A stretch of 64,000 nt of DNA from NCBI RefSeq assembly GCF_007678255.1, contig NZ_VEED01000003.1, forward strand, positions 395,472 through 459,471, read 5' to 3'. The translations under genes were made by a program, and so were the position numbers. Source of the stretch: Bacillus sp. X1(2014). GTDB lineage: Bacteria; Bacillota; Bacilli; Bacillales_B; DSM-18226. This document shows, piece by piece, positions 15,528 through 24,612 of the stretch; position 1 is the first letter of the stretch, and each line of letters opens with the position of its first letter. Under the pieces are notes generated by a model, which had not been told where the DNA came from, ran no database searches, and saw nothing but the letters and a program-made list of their open reading frames with translations.

Positions 15528-17546
15528 ATGACACAGTTTAAACATTTATTTAGTCCAGTTGAAATTGGCCATACAGAATTGAAAAATAGGATTCTAAGTA
15601 CGGCACATCAAACCAATCATGTTAAGAATGGAATCCCTACATTGGATATGACTGCCTATCATGTAGAACGCGCCAAGGGCGGTGCCGGATTACTTATACT
15701 AGAAGCCGCCGCTGCACATCCATCCGGGATGCTGACAACCAAAACAATTGCTGGATATGACAAAAAGATTGTCCCTGCTTACAAGGAGCTTGCCAATGAA
15801 GTGCATAAATATGGAACGAAAGTATTTTCCCAATTATTCCATGGCGGCAGGGAAGTCGTTTCAAGTGAGTACCGGAATGCGGCCTGGGCACCGTCAGCGG
15901 TTCCAAGCCTCAGGTTCAGTACGATGCCCAAACCGATGAGTATTGAGGAAATTAATGATGTAATTGAAGGATTTGCCCTTTCGGCTAAATGGGCGAAGGA
16001 AGGCGGGCTGGATGGTGTAGAAATCTGTTGCTCACACGGATACTTGCCTGCACAGTTTTGGTCGGAACAGACCAATCTTCGTACCGATGAATATGGGGGA
16101 TCGTTTGAAAACAGAATGCGATTTATTGTTGAAGTGATGGAGCGAGTCTGGCAGGAAGTTGGGGAGGACTTTACGGTTGGACTCCGTATGAGTGCAGATG
16201 AAATTTCAATTGATGGAACAACCGTAAAAGATGCCGTACAAATTGTTGAATATTTAGTTGAAAGAGTAAGAGTGGATTTTATTGATGTCACATCCGGAGA
16301 TTCCAGTACATTTGCCGGATCCACACACATTGTGCCGCCATCTCCTATGAAGCATGGATATAACACACCCTATTCTTTTAAAATTAGAATGGCTGGTGCT
16401 GTACCGGTTTTCGTCGGCTCGCGTATTTTAGATCCGGCAGAAGCGGAGAAGATTGTGGCAACTGGAAAAGCAGATGTTGTCGGCATGACCCGTGCATTAA
16501 TTGTAGATCCTTACATGCCTAACAAGTCAAAGTCAGGCAATCTTCAACAAATTGATGCCTGTTTAGGCTGCCTACAGGCTTGTATCGGGCATTATCACAA
16601 TGGTTTAACCATCGGTTGTGTCCAAAATCCCTCAGCAGGCAGAGAAAATGAAGTGCACACTCTTAAGGAAAGCCTTAGAGATAAGAAGAAAGTTCTTGTG
16701 ATTGGTGCTGGACCAGCAGGCATGCAAGCAGCGGCGACATTAGATGAACTTGGCCATAATGTTATTCTGGCCGATAAAGCGGACAAAATCGGTGGATTAT
16801 TGCATACATTAAAAAAGATGCCAATGAGACATGAGCTTGCTGAATCGATGCTTGATAATTATATGCGGAAAATATCTACTAGTAACGTGAAAGTTACACT
16901 TGGTAAGGCTGTACAACGAGAAGATATTAACAAAATTTCACCGGATGCCATTATCTGCGCTACAGGATCAAGACCGTATATCCCCGATATTTCAGGGATT
17001 CATGATCATCGTGTCATGACGGTGGAAGACGTGTTTCATCATCCGAATAACCAAATTGGGAAAAATGTTTTGGTAGTTGATTTTGCCGGTGATTGGCCAG
17101 CTATGGAAGCGGCGATTGATTTGGCGGAAAAGGGGCATATTGTCTCGCTTATTACTGCAAGGCTGTATGCGGGCGAAGGCGTGCCTCAATACTTACGAAA
17201 TGAATATTTAAAAAAGCTTTATCAACTAAATGTAAAAATAATACCTCACTATGATTTAGGAGAAATTAACGGAAATCGTGTTGTCATTAGAAATCTATTC
17301 TCATATGAAAAAGAGACAATGGAAAATTGGGATTCTATTATTCTTTCGCACGGTCGTTTACCAAATAATGAACTATATGAACAAATGAAGAAATTAGCAC
17401 CTGAAGTATGGCAAATCGGTGATTGCTTGGCGCCGAGAACAATAGAAGAGGCAACTTTTGAGGGGATGTCTATAAGTTTGCGATTAGGAGTCCAAGACAA
17501 TCGAAATCTTTCCATTTCAACTAGAAAAGGGCTTCTAACGAAATAA
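15528..17546 (+). CDS. old-yellow-enzyme/Fe-S/FAD oxidoreductase (amine demethylase or dienoyl-CoA reductase family)
   Basis: 672-aa modular flavoenzyme: an N-terminal FMN TIM barrel (about 1-330), a 4Fe-4S site C345-x2-C348-x3-C352-x11-C364, and a C-terminal nucleotide-binding part starting VLVIGAGPAGMQAA (about 388). The family includes trimethylamine, dimethylamine and histamine dehydrogenases, N-methylproline and dimethylglycine demethylases, and 2,4-dienoyl-CoA reductase FadH. Neighbours are not fatty-acid genes, so oxidative N-demethylation, possibly of trimethylamine released by the Rieske enzyme, is attractive. The Cys spacing is that of FadH, so a reductase role cannot be excluded. 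ATG 15528 is behind TTGGAG. Confidence 0.75.
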   Translation: MTQFKHLFSPVEIGHTELKNRILSTAHQTNHVKNGIPTLDMTAYHVERAKGGAGLLILEAAAAHPSGMLTTKTIAGYDKKIVPAYKELANEVHKYGTKVFSQLFHGGREVVSSEYRNAAWAPSAVPSLRFSTMPKPMSIEEINDVIEGFALSAKWAKEGGLDGVEICCSHGYLPAQFWSEQTNLRTDEYGGSFENRMRFIVEVMERVWQEVGEDFTVGLRMSADEISIDGTTVKDAVQIVEYLVERVRVDFIDVTSGDSSTFAGSTHIVPPSPMKHGYNTPYSFKIRMAGAVPVFVGSRILDPAEAEKIVATGKADVVGMTRALIVDPYMPNKSKSGNLQQIDACLGCLQACIGHYHNGLTIGCVQNPSAGRENEVHTLKESLRDKKKVLVIGAGPAGMQAAATLDELGHNVILADKADKIGGLLHTLKKMPMRHELAESMLDNYMRKISTSNVKVTLGKAVQREDINKISPDAIICATGSRPYIPDISGIHDHRVMTVEDVFHHPNNQIGKNVLVVDFAGDWPAMEAAIDLAEKGHIVSLITARLYAGEGVPQYLRNEYLKKLYQLNVKIIPHYDLGEINGNRVVIRNLFSYEKETMENWDSIILSHGRLPNNELYEQMKKLAPEVWQIGDCLAPRTIEEATFEGMSISLRLGVQDNRNLSISTRKGLLTK

Positions 17547-17599
17547 TAGTGTGACCTTCAACGTTTTTTCAAATAAGAATGAGTAGGAGGTGGGAGGTT

Positions 17600-18814
17600 T
17601 TGAAAGGAGCTTTGGAAGGTATAAAAGTATTGGATTTATCGAGGGTACTGGCGGGTCCATACTGTACGATGATTCTTGGGGACCTTGGAGCAGATGTCAT
17701 AAAAGTGGAGGCTCCGGGAGGCAGTGATGAAACGCGGGGCTGGGGGCCGCCGTTCCAAAATGGTGTAAGTGCCTATTATTTATGCGCTAACCGTAATAAG
17801 CGCAGCATCACCGTAAATCTGAAAACCGGAGAGGGAAGGGAAATCATTCGCACTTTAGCTAAAGATGCGGACGTAGTAATTAATAACTTCAAAACCGGTT
17901 CGATGGAGAATTGGGACTTGGACTATGACTCTTTGAAAGCGATCAACCCGAGGCTGGTATATTGCTCCATCACCGGCTTTGGCGAAACGGGACCATATCG
18001 GCATTTGCCGGGCTATGATTACATTATTCAGGGAATGAGCGGGCTGATGAGCATTACCGGGAATGATGAAAGTGGGCCAATGAAAATTGGTGTAGCAATG
18101 GTTGATATTTTAACAGGTTTATATTCTGCCATTTCGATTGAAGCAGCATTACTAGAAAGAGAGAAATCCGGACAAGGGCAAAAAATAGATATGTCGCTTA
18201 TGGATACGGCGGTAAGCTCACTCGCCAATGTAGCAAGCAATTATCTTATATCTGGATCAATCCCAAGACGACTTGGTAATGAGCATCCAAATATTGTGCC
18301 TTACTCAACATTCAGGGCAATGGATGGAGAAATGATCATTGCAGTTGGTAACAACCGGCAGTTTGCCACCTTTTGTGAAGTAATGGGAATAAGTGAAATT
18401 GCAGCAGATGAACGGTTCCTTACCAATGAAGCAAGGGTTAAACATAAACTTGAACTCACGGGCATTTTAGAAAACCGGCTGCAAATCAAACCAGTCAATG
18501 AGTGGATGGAGCTGTTTTCGCAGCATAATATTCCGTGCGGTCCTATTGCGATGATGGATCAGGTATTTAATCATCCACAAGTATTGGCCCGAGAAATGGT
18601 CGTAGAAGTGGATCACCCGGAAGCAGGTTCAGTCAAGCTAGTCGGCTCGCCCATAAAACTGTCAAGAACGAAGACAAAAATTGAACGTCATCCCCCGATT
18701 GCTGGGGAACATACCGTTGAAATCTTGCAGCAGGCGGGATATTCACACGTGGAAATTGAACAATTAAAAAAGAATAATATTATCCAAATTTACCAGGAGG
18801 CCTATACGAAATGA
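17600..18814 (+). CDS. class III CoA-transferase (CaiB/BaiF), probable glutarate CoA-transferase
   Basis: Family III CoA-transferase of about 404 aa. The catalytic Asp169 lies in AMVDILTGLYSA, the same position as Asp169 of formyl-CoA transferase. The N-terminal LDLSRVLAGPYC and the VENF-like VINNF motif are typical. The start is taken as TTG 17600, 9 nt after AGGAGG; the ATG at 17579 overlaps that ribosome site and would add seven residues. The stop overlaps the acyl-CoA dehydrogenase start (ATGA), so the two are coupled. With a glutaryl-CoA-dehydrogenase-like partner and glaH nearby, transfer of CoA from succinyl-CoA to glutarate is the likely reaction, like mammalian SUGCT. Confidence 0.85.
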   Translation: MKGALEGIKVLDLSRVLAGPYCTMILGDLGADVIKVEAPGGSDETRGWGPPFQNGVSAYYLCANRNKRSITVNLKTGEGREIIRTLAKDADVVINNFKTGSMENWDLDYDSLKAINPRLVYCSITGFGETGPYRHLPGYDYIIQGMSGLMSITGNDESGPMKIGVAMVDILTGLYSAISIEAALLEREKSGQGQKIDMSLMDTAVSSLANVASNYLISGSIPRRLGNEHPNIVPYSTFRAMDGEMIIAVGNNRQFATFCEVMGISEIAADERFLTNEARVKHKLELTGILENRLQIKPVNEWMELFSQHNIPCGPIAMMDQVFNHPQVLAREMVVEVDHPEAGSVKLVGSPIKLSRTKTKIERHPPIAGEHTVEILQQAGYSHVEIEQLKKNNIIQIYQEAYTK

Positions 18815-20022
18815 ATTTTGAATTTTCCGAAGAACAGGTAATGTTAAGAAAAATGGTTAGAAGTTTCGTAGATAAAGAAATTATTCCAAATATGAAAGAA
18901 TGGGACGAGCAAGGGAAATTCGATCCGATTATTTGGAAAAGATTAAGTGAGCTGGATCTTATGGGTGTTTGTATTCCTGAAGAGTATGGCGGAAGCGGCA
19001 TGGATTACAATTCACTCGCCATTGTTTGTGAAGAAATGGAAAGAGGCGATACTACTTTCCGTACCGCAGTATCTGTTCACATCGGCTTAAACAGTTTAAC
19101 ACTATTGCAATGGGGTAATGAGGAACAAAAAAAAAAATATCTCGTTCCGCAGGCAAAAGGTGAAAAAATCGGTGCCTTCGGGTTAACGGAACCAGGGGCA
19201 GGTTCAGACGTGGCAGCCCTTCAGACAACGGCCGTAAAAGATGGGGATGACTATATTTTAAATGGTTCGAAAACGTGGATTTCCCTTTGTGATGTAGCGG
19301 ATCATTTTATTGTGTTCGCCTATACGGATAAATCGAAAAAACACAACGGTATTTCCGCATTTATTGTGGAGCGCACTATGCCTGGTTTCTCATCAAAAGC
19401 AATAAAAGGCAAAATGGGGATCCGTTCTGGAAATACAGGAGAGTTATTCTTTGATCATGTAAGGGTTCCAAAGGAAAACCTATTAGGTTTAGAGGGAGAA
19501 GGGTTTAAAATCGCTATGGCCGCACTTGATAATGGCCGCTTTACCGTTGCAGCAGGAGCTGTTGGCCTGATTATGGCGAGCTTGGAGGAAAGCGTAAAGT
19601 ATTGTCATGAGCGTAAAACATTTGGCAAAGAAATCGGCCGGCACCAGCTTGTCCAGCAAATGATTGCAAATATGGAAGCTGGATTACAAATGAGCAGCTT
19701 ACTCGTATACCGTGCAGGTGAGCTTAAAAATAGGGGAGTTCGTAACACAAGAGAAACATCACTCGCCAAATGGCAGGCTTGTGATTTTGCCAACAAAGCA
19801 GCTGATGATGCTGTTCAAATTCATGGGGCTTACGGATTTTCAAGCGAATACCCTGTTGAAAGATTCTTAAGAAACTCAAAAGCACCTGTTATTTACGAAG
19901 GAACGAGAGAAGTTCATACGATTATGCAGGCTGAATACGTTCTTGGATATCGAGTAGATAAGACGTTAAATAAAATGCTGCCGGCGTGGCCGTTTGAAAA
20001 AGAAACGGTAAAGAACAGGTAA
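18811..20022 (+). CDS. acyl-CoA dehydrogenase, probable glutaryl-CoA dehydrogenase
   Basis: FAD-dependent acyl-CoA dehydrogenase of 403 aa. The catalytic base is Glu363 in IYEGTREVHT, and FAD/substrate signatures AFGLTEPGAGSD and WISLCDVADH are present. It is translationally coupled to the CoA-transferase by a 4-bp overlap. The pair would turn glutarate into glutaryl-CoA and then into crotonyl-CoA plus CO2, or glutaconyl-CoA if non-decarboxylating. The enzyme family is certain and the glutaryl specificity rests on context. No enoyl-CoA hydratase or thiolase follows, so downstream beta-oxidation must be encoded elsewhere. Confidence 0.85.
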   Translation: MNFEFSEEQVMLRKMVRSFVDKEIIPNMKEWDEQGKFDPIIWKRLSELDLMGVCIPEEYGGSGMDYNSLAIVCEEMERGDTTFRTAVSVHIGLNSLTLLQWGNEEQKKKYLVPQAKGEKIGAFGLTEPGAGSDVAALQTTAVKDGDDYILNGSKTWISLCDVADHFIVFAYTDKSKKHNGISAFIVERTMPGFSSKAIKGKMGIRSGNTGELFFDHVRVPKENLLGLEGEGFKIAMAALDNGRFTVAAGAVGLIMASLEESVKYCHERKTFGKEIGRHQLVQQMIANMEAGLQMSSLLVYRAGELKNRGVRNTRETSLAKWQACDFANKAADDAVQIHGAYGFSSEYPVERFLRNSKAPVIYEGTREVHTIMQAEYVLGYRVDKTLNKMLPAWPFEKETVKNR

Positions 20023-20044
20023 AGGAATTCGCCATGAAAGTATA

Positions 20045-20080
20045 ATAGACTTCCCTTGTTAATGGGTGAAGTCTATTTTT
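20045..20080 (+). terminator. terminator of the catabolic locus
   Basis: Stem ATAGACTTC / GAAGTCTAT (9 bp, perfect), loop of 14 nt, then a T-run. It closes the CoA-transferase/acyl-CoA dehydrogenase unit. Confidence 0.85.
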
Positions 20081-20122
20081 GGCTTTGGCTAAACAGGGAA
20101 AATGTCCCTTGAAGTCACCGAA

Positions 20123-20431
20123 TTATTGATTTAGTGATTCATATTGTTTATATAAATCCTTTAACGCAGCAATTAGCGCGTGATTGGCTTTTCCTAAATA
20201 GCCCTCTTTTAACGCTTCAAGAGGCATGTCAATCCCATTTCTCAAACTATGGCCTTTTAGCAGTCTTGCAATATAATCTCTCCCATGTTCAGTTGCCAGC
20301 GTACAAGAGGCATCCACAATTACCCCATAATATTTATCAATTTCTGCCGTAATAGTCAGTGTTTCATAGATACTTCTAGCTGCCATTCCTGTAGGTAATT
20401 TCGCATGTCCAGCAATAAAAATGGTATTCAT
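20123..20431 (-). CDS. DUF3870 protein, copy 2
   Basis: Paralogue of the protein at 13868: NTIFIAGHAKLPTGMAA, ETLTITAEID and DASCTLATEHG are nearly the same. About 102 aa. Start set at ATG 20431, 7 nt after AGGAGAG; the GTG two codons upstream sits too close to that site. It faces the end of the catabolic locus on the opposite strand, so it is expressed separately. Two divergent DUF3870 copies bracket the glutarate genes, implying a linked but non-redundant role. Function unknown. Confidence 0.75.
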   Translation of the reverse strand: MNTIFIAGHAKLPTGMAARSIYETLTITAEIDKYYGVIVDASCTLATEHGRDYIARLLKGHSLRNGIDMPLEALKEGYLGKANHALIAALKDLYKQYESLNQ

Positions 20432-20647
20432 TCGCACACTCTCCTAAATGAAGATTTACTTTTAGAATAATATAAAATCGAAGAAATAGTAAGGATAATT
20501 ACTGCACTCCATTTAATATATAAGATTTGTAGTGAATGTAGAAAGAATTGTAAGAGTAGGAAAGGATCTTGATGAAGTGAATTATGACAGGTGTAGGCTC
20601 TATTTTTATTCATTATTGATTTTCGTGTAGGTATGAGAATTCATAGG

Positions 20648-20828
20648 CGGAGAATTTCCGGCTAATGTATATAGAGGAAGCTTGTGAAGCAGATATAAGC
20701 GGAGATATTCCGATTAACTGCTCTAAATAAGACAAAATCCAAAGATTTGAATAATATAAACGGAAAAACTTCCTTTATTTTTAAGGAAATTTGGGTATTT
20801 CCCAATTTAAACGGAATTTTACCGTTTA
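20648..20828. repeat. degenerate CGGA palindrome array
   Basis: Intergenic stretch 20432-20880 has no gene. It holds four short palindromes of the form CGGA-n-TCCG/ACCG, starting near 20648 (CGGAGAATTTCCG), 20700 (CGGAGATATTCCG), 20761 (CGGAAAAACTTCC) and 20811 (CGGAATTTTACCG), spaced 50-61 bp. Similar palindromes at about 51-bp spacing occur at 36249 and 48866. Function unknown. Confidence 0.5.
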
Positions 20829-20883
20829 TTTTTCAAGCACAGTGCAATCAATATTCAGTTATAACAAAGCCTAAAAAATAAAA

Positions 20884-20910
20884 AAGAAACCCTTGATAAT
20901 AAAGGTTTCT
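20884..20910 (-). terminator. terminator of tRNA-Arg
   Basis: On the minus strand AGAAACC and GGTTTCT form a stem followed by a long T-rich run, just after the tRNA 3' end. Confidence 0.75.
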
Positions 20911-20914
20911 TTAA

Positions 20915-20988
20915 CGTCCCGAAGAGGATTCGAACCTCCGACCTACAGTTTAGGAAACTGTTGCTCTATCCTGCTGAGCTATCGAGAC
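20915..20988 (-). tRNA. tRNA-Arg (anticodon CCT)
   Basis: Complete 74-nt cloverleaf on the minus strand. The acceptor GTCTCGA pairs with TCGGGAC (one U-G), the discriminator is G, the D arm is CTCAGCAGGATAGAG, and the anticodon stem ACAGT/ACTGT has loop TTCCTAA, giving anticodon CCT, which reads AGG. The T arm carries GGTTCGAATCC. CCA is not encoded. Confidence 0.95.
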
Positions 20989-21057
20989 ACTACATATTAG
21001 GAACGTTATTTATTATAATTTGTTAATGGAAAAAGGTCAACAAAAAAGTTGATATTA

Positions 21058-21798
21058 TTAAAACGGCAGGTCTCTGGCCACTTCGGTTTCTTTCGAAGTC
21101 TTTTCGCGGAATATCAACCAAACGATTAAACTTAATCCAATTAGTAAACCTTCCAAGGATAAAATGTACCAAGGATAGCGTCCTAATACATCTAATAAAC
21201 TTGCACTGTCAGGCTTATGACTTAAGAACATATAATTTCCGCCTACCAGTTTATTGATCAGCATGATAATCGGCATTAGTACATTTAAAAAGAGACATAA
21301 TTTTAATACGGACCAAATCGTCGGCCGGTAACCCTTTGACCATGTAAAATATAGTGGCACCCAGATTTCCATCAGATGTGTATAGAAGAAATGGAAAAAC
21401 CGAAAATGTGGGAAGTCATAATTTAAAGCTGGAGTGAATAATGCCTGCGATGCGCCTAATAATGCCATAAAAAGTAAAATCTCATAGACTATTTTTTTCG
21501 TGGTTAGCAACAAAATGACGGTTAATATTAAACTAATGCTGCATAACTCCAACGGAATAGCGTGACTGACATTCCAACTGCCATTTATTATCATCCAAAA
21601 ATGATAGGTCAATTCCATGATGATGAGAGTGATAGCGATCCCGATTTCGGTCCGTCTTCTATGCCTAGAATTTAATTTATCTCTATTAAGATAAATAAAG
21701 ATAGAACCTAGGATTAAGACGGCAATAATAACAAAATGACTGGTTGAAAACATTTCAAAATCATAGTTTGTGAAACTGCGCCCAAACACCCCATCCAT
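21058..21798 (-). CDS. ywaF: YwaF-type integral membrane protein (TIGR02206)
   Basis: 246 aa with about seven hydrophobic helices and almost no soluble loops. Family TIGR02206, B. subtilis YwaF-like. The N-terminal FGRSFTNYDFEMFSTSHFVI and the mid-protein HAIPLELCSISLI and HFFYTHLMEIWVPLYF stretches carry the conserved polar residues. The function of the family is not established. It is a single-gene unit between tRNA-Arg and divergent mutS. Confidence 0.8.
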   Translation of the reverse strand: MDGVFGRSFTNYDFEMFSTSHFVIIAVLILGSIFIYLNRDKLNSRHRRRTEIGIAITLIIMELTYHFWMIINGSWNVSHAIPLELCSISLILTVILLLTTKKIVYEILLFMALLGASQALFTPALNYDFPHFRFFHFFYTHLMEIWVPLYFTWSKGYRPTIWSVLKLCLFLNVLMPIIMLINKLVGGNYMFLSHKPDSASLLDVLGRYPWYILSLEGLLIGLSLIVWLIFREKTSKETEVARDLPF

Positions 21799-21998
21799 AA
21801 CCCCACCACCTAATTCGGCTAATTGTCCCTTTCTAAATTATATTCGATGGAATTACTTTTACACCTCTTCCGAAATATAAAATATTTCCATTTCACTCCG
21901 TTCTATAATTAGGATTTTTCTTCCTAAAAAAGTCCGTATGAAGTATGGTATAATAGTTTGTCGAACATACTCGAAAGTCTTTTTTAGTGGAGGTCATT

Positions 21999-24599
21999 AT
22001 GGCTGCATATACGCCGATGATACAACAATACTTAACCGTTAAGGCAGATTATCAAGATGCCTTTTTATTTTTTCGCTTAGGCGATTTTTATGAAATGTTT
22101 TTCGACGATGCCATCAAAGCATCACAAGAATTAGAAATAACTCTAACAAGCAGACAAGGTGGTACAGATGACAGGATTCCAATGTGTGGCGTTCCTTATC
22201 ATTCTGCACCTAACTATATTGAACAGCTCATTTCAAAAGGCTATAAAGTGGCCATTTGTGAGCAGGTTGAAGACCCAAAGCTGACCAAAGGTATGGTGAA
22301 AAGGGAAGTTGTTCAGTTAATCACACCTGGAACAGTGATGGAGGGCAAGGGTTTAACGGATAAAGAAAATAACTATATTGCCTCGATTACCCGCTTTGAT
22401 GACGAAACCTTTGGGTTTGCCTACAATGATATCTCAACAGGTGAAAGCCGAGTCACACTGCTATCGAAAAATTTTGATGAGGTCCTAAATGAGTTAGCCG
22501 TCCTAAGTGCGAAGGAAGTAGTTGTTGCCAGTAGCTTTGACGGTGAATGGCAAAAGAAACTTCGTGAACGTGACGTTCTAGCGATTTCATTTGAAGATAA
22601 TAGTTCAATAGATATGAATTTTTCGCATCTGCTAAAAGATTTGAATCAAGAAAAACTAAAGGTAACAATCGCGAGGCTTTTTCATTATTTATACCGGTCC
22701 CAAAAAAGAAGTTTGGATCATCTACAGCCAGTCACCACCTATCAAATCCATCAATATATGAAAATTGACTACTATTCCAAGCGTAATCTTGAATTAACAG
22801 AAACGATTCGTTCCAAAGGAAAAAAAGGATCCTTATTATGGCTCTTGGATGAGACGATGACCGCCATGGGCGGAAGGATGTTAAAGCACTGGATCGACCG
22901 GCCGTTAATCAGTCAAACTGACATTGAATCACGCCAAGCGATTGTGGAAGTCTTATTGTCGCATTATTTTGAGCGTCAAGAACTACGTGAAAAGCTAAAG
23001 GAAGTTTATGATTTAGAACGGTTAGCAGGAAGGGTAGCCTTTGGTAATATCAATGCCCGTGATTTGGTCCAATTGAAGCGTTCGTTAATGCAGGTTCCAT
23101 ATTTACAACAAATTTTGCAAGGCATGCAGAATGAACAAGTGAACGAAATCGCCGGACTGCTTGATCCATGTGAAGAAATTACAGATCTGTTGGATCAGGC
23201 GATTGTTGAAAATCCACCGCTTTCCTTAAAAGAAGGCAATATGATTCGCGATGGGTACAATGCCCAGCTTGATCAGTACCGTGATGCCAGCCGGAATGGG
23301 AAAACGTGGATTGCTCAGCTCGAACGAGAAGAACGGGAGAAGACCGGCATTAAGTCACTAAAGGTTGGTTACAACCGTGTATTTGGTTATTATATTGAGA
23401 TTACACGTGCAAATCTGCATTTGTTAGAAGAAGGGCAGTACGAACGGAAACAAACATTATCCAATGCGGAACGGTTTATTACTCCTGATTTAAAAGAAAA
23501 AGAAGCTTTAATTTTACAAGCAGAAGAAAAAAGCAGTGAACTGGAATATGAATTGTTTGCGGAGATTCGCGAGATTGTAAAAGAACAAATTCCGCGTTTA
23601 CAAGCATTAGCAAAAACGATTAGCGAACTGGATGTCCTGCAGTGCTTCGCTCAAGTAAGTGAAGACCGCCACTATGTTAAACCACAGTTTTCAATGGAGG
23701 GGCGTGTCGTTGTTAAGGAAGGCCGTCATCCCGTGGTTGAAAAGGTACTGAACGCCCAGGAATACGTGCCAAATGATTGCTACATGGACAGCGACCGGGA
23801 AGTCTTATTAATCACGGGACCGAATATGTCAGGGAAAAGTACCTACATGCGTCAAGTTGCTTTGGTCGCGATCTTAGCGCAAATCGGCTGTTACGTCCCA
23901 GCCTCCGAAGCGGTCCTGCCAATTTTTGACCAGGTATTTACCCGGATTGGTGCAGCCGATGATTTAATCTCGGGACAAAGTACCTTTATGGTTGAAATGC
24001 TTGAAGCCAAAAATGCGATTTCAAATGCTACACAAAACAGCTTAATCCTTTTTGACGAAATCGGGCGTGGGACTTCGACTTATGATGGGATGGCCCTTGC
24101 GCAAGCGATCATTGAATACATTCACACCAATATTGGGGCAAAGACTCTTTTTTCCACCCATTATCATGAATTAACGGTCTTAGAGGAAGAACTGACTAAG
24201 TTAAAAAACATCCATGTCAGTGCGATTGAGCATAATGGAAAAGTTGTCTTTCTTCATAAAATAAAAGAAGGACCGGCTGACAAGAGTTACGGAATTCATG
24301 TTGCTCAGCTGGCAGGACTGCCTTCTGACTTAATCAGCCGTGCGAATGAAATATTAACAGAACTGGAGCAGTCTGATACCCAGGAGGTCAAGCCAAAAAC
24401 GGAAGCAGTGAAGGTAGTTAACGTAGAAGAACAGCCTGCTCAACTTTCGTTCTTTGATGAACCGAAAGATGTGAAAAAGCAAGAATTATCTTCTAAAGAG
24501 AAACGTGTGATCGATAAAATGAAGGAATTAGATATATTGGATTTAACACCACTTCAAGCGATAAATATGTTGTATGAGCTCCAGAAAAAGTTAAAGTAG
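21999..24599 (+). CDS. mutS: DNA mismatch repair ATPase MutS
   Basis: 866-aa mismatch recognition protein. The N-terminal mismatch-binding motif [11 protein letters not shown] (Phe-x-Glu wedge) is near residue 30, followed by connector, lever and clamp domains. The ATPase has Walker [10 protein letters not shown] (about 607) and Walker [17 protein letters not shown]. The start is ATG 21999 behind GGAGG (21989-21993); a GTG four codons upstream lies inside that ribosome site. It forms an operon with mutL 13 bp downstream. A TATAAT at 21949-21954 is the probable -10. Confidence 0.97.
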   Translation: MAAYTPMIQQYLTVKADYQDAFLFFRLGDFYEMFFDDAIKASQELEITLTSRQGGTDDRIPMCGVPYHSAPNYIEQLISKGYKVAICEQVEDPKLTKGMVKREVVQLITPGTVMEGKGLTDKENNYIASITRFDDETFGFAYNDISTGESRVTLLSKNFDEVLNELAVLSAKEVVVASSFDGEWQKKLRERDVLAISFEDNSSIDMNFSHLLKDLNQEKLKVTIARLFHYLYRSQKRSLDHLQPVTTYQIHQYMKIDYYSKRNLELTETIRSKGKKGSLLWLLDETMTAMGGRMLKHWIDRPLISQTDIESRQAIVEVLLSHYFERQELREKLKEVYDLERLAGRVAFGNINARDLVQLKRSLMQVPYLQQILQGMQNEQVNEIAGLLDPCEEITDLLDQAIVENPPLSLKEGNMIRDGYNAQLDQYRDASRNGKTWIAQLEREEREKTGIKSLKVGYNRVFGYYIEITRANLHLLEEGQYERKQTLSNAERFITPDLKEKEALILQAEEKSSELEYELFAEIREIVKEQIPRLQALAKTISELDVLQCFAQVSEDRHYVKPQFSMEGRVVVKEGRHPVVEKVLNAQEYVPNDCYMDSDREVLLITGPNMSGKSTYMRQVALVAILAQIGCYVPASEAVLPIFDQVFTRIGAADDLISGQSTFMVEMLEAKNAISNATQNSLILFDEIGRGTSTYDGMALAQAIIEYIHTNIGAKTLFSTHYHELTVLEEELTKLKNIHVSAIEHNGKVVFLHKIKEGPADKSYGIHVAQLAGLPSDLISRANEILTELEQSDTQEVKPKTEAVKVVNVEEQPAQLSFFDEPKDVKKQELSSKEKRVIDKMKELDILDLTPLQAINMLYELQKKLK

Positions 24600-24612
24600 G
24601 GGGTGAATTCGA

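Noticed and set aside
15779..16366. 195-aa minus-strand ORF inside the OYE oxidoreductase gene
   Set aside because: Lies wholly opposite a well-supported coding frame with domain motifs; typical antisense shadow.
21962..21975. LexA box upstream of mutS
   Set aside because: CGAACATAC is followed by TCGAA, so the second half-site GTTCG is missing.
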